Positions 58,691 to 64,000 of a DNA stretch of 64,000 nucleotides are shown piece by piece. Source of the stretch: Motacilla alba alba (taxonomy: Eukaryota > Chordata > Aves > Passeriformes > Motacillidae); contig NC_052019.1 in assembly GCF_015832195.1 (NCBI RefSeq), forward strand, positions 3,209,685 through 3,273,684. Reading direction: 5' to 3'. Each line of letters begins with the position of its first letter. Position 1 is the first letter of the stretch. A program made the position numbers and the translations under genes. The notes beneath the pieces are model-generated. The model saw only the letters and a program-made list of their open reading frames with translations, was not told where the DNA came from and searched no databases.

Positions 58691-60469
58691 AAGCACCAGG
58701 GCCTTCTGAATGAAAGGAAGGTGCATTACTTTTACATTTACCAATTCAGAGTTATTTTCATAATTCTCACAAGAGGCTCCAATAATTGAAGCTCATTAGC
58801 TGACATTTAATGGTTTATTTGAAATTGTCAACAGATTTGACAAATGTTTTTAAAATCTGGCCTAGTGACAAAATTCTCTCCCTTCCTGAAGGGGCAGGCA
58901 TAGCAAAACCCTAAATACTTTCTAATTGTGTTTCAAACACAAATGTTGCACCTTTGCCAATGCACATACATAAGCATGAAGCAGGTATTTTCTTAAGAAA
59001 GGAGAAAATTGAGAGCTTGAAGTCTCTCTTCTGATAATCCCATCCTTTCTGTTCCTGAGTCGTGAGAGCCCTCTAGGGTTAGTTCAGACACTTGGTGTTG
59101 CACTAATTAGACTTCAGAAATCCCAAGAAACAGCACACAAACTGTGCCACATCACATGGGTGGGCATCCTCACTTCTGCCTGCAGATATATCTGCTTCTG
59201 TAAATTTACACACAATTTACATTCCTCTGCTTCTAAATCCTCAGCCTAAAGAGCTTTTGTGTTAAAGCCAACTTTCCTCTTCCCTAACAAAGTGGGATCC
59301 ATTTTCAATCTTGCTACAGTTATTTTCCCCCCTATATTTCTAATATATTATTTTCCCCCTATATTTCTAATTTATAATATTGACAACTTTATTCTGTGCT
59401 GCAGCAAAGAGAAATCCCTTTATCTGAGTAAAAGATTTAAAGAGTTGGGCAAGTCATGATATTTAAGAACCAATGGGCAGCTGCTTGTAGGACCCGGTGG
59501 CTTGCACCTTGTCAGGTTTAAGATGATATTCTCATTTTAAGATTCTTAATCTTAACAAGATTAAGACTTGTTGTCTTCTTTTATTCGTCATTACTATTAT
59601 GAAAGCCCAATCATGGCATTAAAATGTTGAACAAGTGTTGGGCTGAGCTGCAGCTCCTTGCAGGACTCTTCCACATGTCTCTCCAAAGGAAATATTGGTA
59701 CAAAGACAGAAAAAGATGGGCAATTCAAACCCCAACATAAGCAGAACAAGCTCTTTTCCAAACTTCAAAGGTCTTGCTTTGACTTCACACATAAATCATC
59801 AGTGAGGAGACACACTGAAGAAAAATCAAAAGCAGCAACAAGCAGCACAGCAAAAACAAATCCAGCTTTTCTGGTATTGTTCTATATATATATAGAGGCA
59901 GAGGTTTCTTGCATAAAATTTCAGGTTAAAAGTCCCAAAAGTGTGAGAAACAAGACCATACACAGCCAAAGAGTGGGTTATAATTCCCTGTATTTCAGAG
60001 GCAGCAGTTTCACCATTTCCAAACCATTTCTCCTGTGGTCTCTTCCCGTGGCTCAGAGCTTACGTTTCCATCTAACACCCATTTTTAAATTTTCTCTTGC
60101 CAAATTCCCTTCTAAACGTCACATAGTGTGACACATATGTAAGCCAGGAGTGGGGCAAAGGAAGCCAATTTGAGTGGGTGATGCTGTTACTCACAATTTA
60201 ATGCCCAGCTTCAAAACACACAGAACCTCTGGTATTGTGAAATGCGGAAGTCTGATATTGCATTTTTTAAAGTTAGATGTTAACAGCTGTAACCACCACT
60301 TGTTTTTTATAAGAAGGAAAAGCAAAACTACTTGCAGGCCAGTTTGTGGCAGAAAAGCTCAGAAAGCCAAAGGCAAAGAGAAGGAATACAAAATGTGCTC
60401 TTCACATCAAAATCCCTTTAGAAGAAACTCAAATTACCACCTGATTTTGCTGACAGGGTGACTTAGAGA
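58691..60469. other. Unannotated sequence with a small tandem duplication
   Basis: A 28-bp unit ('ttattttcccccctatatttc' in shortened form) occurs twice at 59320-59374. The 157-residue + frame at 59658-60131 has no domain features. Nothing else recognised. Confidence 0.4.
59320..59374. repeat. 28-bp tandem duplication
   Basis: Two copies starting at 59320 and 59348, each 'ttattttccccc(c)tatatttc' followed by 'taat'. The copies differ by one C and end bases. Confidence 0.85.
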
Positions 60470-61010
60470 CTCATGGAATCATTTGGATGGAAAAGACCTC
60501 TAAAGTCAGAGCCCAGCCATTCCCCCAGCACTGCCAAGGCCACCACTGACCCACGTCCCCAAGTGCCACATCTACATGGCTTTTAAATACCTCCAGGGAT
60601 GGGGACTCCAACACTGTCCTGGGCAGCTGTGCCAGGGCTGGAGAGCCCTTTTGGTGAAGAAATTTTTCCTGTTATACAACCTAAAGCTCCTTTGGCACAA
60701 CTTGAGGCTGTTTCCTCTTGTCCTGTTACCTGGGAAGAGAGACCCACTTGGCTAGAGCCTTCTTTCAAGTGGTTGTGCAGAGCCACAAGGTCCCCCCTGA
60801 GCCTCCTTTTCACCAGGCTGAGCCCCTTGCCCAGGTCTCTCAGCTGCTCCTGGGGCTCCAGACCCTTCCCCAGCTCTGTTCCCTTCCCTGGACTCTCTCC
60901 AGCTCCTCAATGTCCTGTCCTGAGGGGCCCCAAACTGACCCCAAGATTCCAGGTACCTCGGCAATGCCCAGCACAGGGGACAGTCACTGTTCTAGCCCTG
61001 ATGAGACCAA
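60470..61010 (-). mobile_element. CR1 LINE 3' fragment, ~540 bp
   Basis: It starts with the worn inverted tail 'catggaatcatttggatgg' and continues 'ccagcactgccaaggccacc', 'gggatggggactccaacact', 'gttgtgcagagccacaaggt', 'ctggggctccagacccttcc', to 'gaggggccccaaactgacc'. The latter is the reverse of the VQFWAPQ-coding region, so the copy reaches the end of ORF2. It is the full-length equivalent of the fragment at 1-95. A 154-residue + frame lies in it by chance. Confidence 0.93.
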
Positions 61011-64000
61011 ACTTGCACCAGTATAAAAATGCACAAAACCCCCCATATTTGTGGATATTTTAATGGCTTTTTAACTTAGTGACTGAGTTTTAGAATTTCT
61101 AAACCCTTAATACCATCCAGCATTTAAAACACGGGAGCCAGAGCTCAGCAGTAACAGAACAGCCTGAGTCACAACCTGAACATATTTCCCCACTCAGATT
61201 TCCAAATCTCCTTTATCCCTTCCCCCACTCCATGTGTGTAGTAAAGAGATATTAAAGATTTTCTCAAAGTTTGTAGTTGATGCACTAAAAAATGAGAGAA
61301 GGGTGAAGAGCTTGACTGCAACTGCTGTGTTCTCTACTGGTACTTGCAGCCACATCCTGGAAAAAAAAAATCTTCCTGACTTGTTTTCCTCAGCAATGTC
61401 CCTTCAGCTCCTGGCAGGAGGGGATGCTGAGCTGCAGCACATCCTGGATGCTCAACTCCTTCCAGCTGAGCCAGAAGAGGGAGACCAAGGATGCACTAAG
61501 CCAGATGCCAGCTCCTTTCACTGCTCACACTCCCTTTCAGGAAAACCAGACTGCAATGTTTGCACCTGTGGGAATGCCAGTTGATGTAATTTATAATTTA
61601 CAAAACAAGAGTGTTGGAACTGTGCAACCACACTGTAAAAGAACCTGACAAGGGCTAACAGCATTTTGAAATCCTCGGGATAAAACACCTGCACAAGCTG
61701 CTAGAAATACAGCAAAACAGTCTTAGTAAATATTTATTTTTAAAGCTGGGGAACTTATGTGCTAGTGGAAGAAAGCTGTTTGATGTGTTTGTGGACAAGA
61801 TCACACCCACAGCTGCCTGCATTCCTGGAAAATAGGCCACAGCAAGCCAGGATTTACCTGTAATTTCTATGTTCTGAATATTTGGGATTTTCTGGGTCCA
61901 GAAATGGTTGGCAAGAAAAGCACTTTACCAGTGCTCTTGATTTGAATATACTTTCATGTGCTTTCTCATTCTTTTGCTTATTTTATGATCATCTTTATTT
62001 ACACAGTCATTTTGGGGAATCCTAGAAGCCACAAAAAGGGATCAAAGCCCCTCTGTAGTGATTGGTGGAGAAACACAAAAAGAAATCCCCTGCCACTTAA
62101 ATTCTGTGGTCTGAGCAGATTTGTATCCAGGGCAGATGAAAAGGTGGGTGCTGGGAAGGGCTGGAAGTGACAGCAAAAAATTCTGGTGACTTCTGTAGTA
62201 AGAGAACCTATTAGGACATTGCCCTGCATTCAATTTCTTTAAGAACATTTAGGATTATTTTTGGGAGTATCTGGAAGTATCTTGTAGGAAAACACTTGTA
62301 TAATTTCCCAACCCCTTACACAGGATCTTATAGATGAACAGTGTTTTAAAAAAAATCTCCAAAGGATATGCAGCATCTCATTCCCCTGATATTACAAAAA
62401 AAGAGTAATGTTCTCAGAGGAATGAAAATTAAAAAACAACTCATCAATTTCCCCATAACTCTGCTCCAAAGTTCAGCCAAAATTTACCAGACCATTTCCA
62501 CCAGCCAAAAATTGCTACAAGCTTTAAGGCAAAACTGGCAAACAATTTATAATTTCATTGAGAGGTAAATTTGCAAGAAACAACATTGCAAAACGTCAAA
62601 ATAAATGTTTTACAGCATTTCTAACCATGAATTTCCTTCACCCTATTCAATTACACTCCTTGCAAATGCTTGGTTTTTCCATTCTCAAATTCTTACCCAA
62701 AGTTCACTAACAGCTATAAAAACACCCCCTGTGGCTTAGTGGATTTTGGATCTGGTCAGTTCCAAATTGTTTTTCTAGCTGACAAAAAAGGTAATTTAAT
62801 TAATTCATTTAGCCAAGATCTTACCAAAGAGAACAGCTCTAGTTCCTTCCTGATTAATCTTGGAAGATACTTCAAAAAGATCAAGATATTTCTGCTTCCC
62901 TCATTTTCCAACCTGTCAGTGCAACAGTTTGGGGGTTTAGAGGAAGACTGCTGGATGTGGTCACCAGGACCCAAGGAAAGGAGAGGAAATTTCTCCTGGG
63001 CAGAGAAAGCAGCACTGTGCAGGTGATCCCTGCAAATAGCAGCCTCCCAACAAAAGAAAAGCCATATTCTCCTTGTAATGGGAACAAGAAGGCTGAAAAT
63101 TACCAAAATCTGCTCAGATAACATGCAGAAAGTCATTCTTTGGGTCACCAGCGCAGAGTCAGGAGAATCCCAATGTCAACTCCAAGGCATTGATGCAAAC
63201 ACCACAAAAACTGCACCTGGTGTGAGTGGAGACAGCAGAGGGAGGGAGAATCAGCAGCTCTTTAGATGCTGAAGCCTGATGCTCAGGTGCAGCCAAGACT
63301 TCCAAATCTCACTTTTGCCCCCCCACATGATCTCTTGTAATTTATATTCCTGCAGTACCTAATTTTCTGTCTGCCAGTGGGCACAAAGACAATCATCACA
63401 AAACTTCAGTGACATCCCAGATTCCCTGGGAAGATTTCTCTTCTAGGGTTTTCCAAAGGTAATCAAGAGGAAATCTGGGATTAGCCCTTTACACAGAGCC
63501 CTAATCTGACTTTGCCCCATTGTTAGGGGACTCTGGGATTTGGAAAACCTCTTTTTGTTTGATTGGAAGCAGAAAACTGTAGGTTTCCTGCAAAGATGCT
63601 GCTGCACATGTGAGGTTTGGATAAATTAATCACACTGAAGTTGCTTTGTTTTGAGCAAATAATTCAATTTCCAACACACCTAAGAATTAACAAGCCAGAA
63701 GATGAGTTACTGTTTGGTCGTTATATTTTCCCAATATCTTGGCAAGGGCACAAGGTCAAACACTTCTTCCAATGAGTATTTATGTATCCAAAATGGAATT
63801 ATATCTGATGAAGATTTTAAGAGATGTGTTTGCAGGAAGGTCTGAGACTCATAATTCTTTTCTGAGATTTAAAAACCATCTTCCAGAGTTGATCGGAGAA
63901 GAGATTTGATACCATGTCTTCTGTTTTCCACATGGTCTCACTCTTCTTTCTTCTCCTGCCTGGTTATCTCCTCAAAGGGGTAGAGGCAACTCTGGCTTTA
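61011..64000. other. Unannotated sequence
   Basis: No repeat, RNA or coding signal recognised in the last 3 kb. Frames of 116-130 residues (61234-61584 +, 62670-63026 +, 62756-63148 -) overlap on opposite strands and lack motifs. Confidence 0.4.

Noticed and set aside
1..64000. CRISPR arrays, operons, bacterial promoters, phage or plasmid features
   Set aside because: None seen. The repeat content is that of a vertebrate nuclear genome.

Overview
The window looks like an intergenic or deep-intronic stretch of a songbird (passerine) nuclear genome. It is AT-rich and CpG-poor. I found no intact protein-coding gene, no exon series and no functional RNA gene. Avian origin rests on many 5'-truncated CR1 LINE fragments. 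Passerine origin rests on solo LTRs of types I associate with songbird endogenous retroviruses, on a SINE fragment that joins a tRNA-Ile remnant to a CR1-like tail, and on a decayed ITPRIPL1-like gene. The many 60-200 residue open frames have no recognisable domains and look like chance, apart from those lying in CR1, LTR, minisatellite or pseudogene sequence.

Layout. 0-15 kb: CR1 scraps, a 27-bp minisatellite (1.7 kb), a solo LTR (3.6 kb) and an AT-rich block (10.4 kb). 14.5-23.5 kb: two copies of an unidentified repeat, a CR1 with a small internal tandem array, the SINE fragment, a partial LTR, a 732-bp solo LTR with a perfect 5-bp target duplication, a CR1 with a recognisable ORF2 C-terminus, and a 204-bp perfect CCTT array. 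26-30 kb: three LTRs and a CR1 tail. 30-43 kb: mostly unannotated sequence with one CR1 and one 636-bp LTR. 43-48 kb: three LTRs. 51-61 kb: CR1 fragments and the pseudogene, with an LTR inserted on its upstream side. 61-64 kb: nothing recognised.

There is no operon-like or pathway organisation to describe. The firmest results are the LTR boundaries fixed by target-site duplications, and the ITPRIPL1-like pseudogene, whose homology continues through several reading frames and which carries an in-place 41-bp triplication. I found no convincing undescribed functional system. The least explained signal is the pair of similar ~130-150 bp segments at 14.5 and 16.7 kb.
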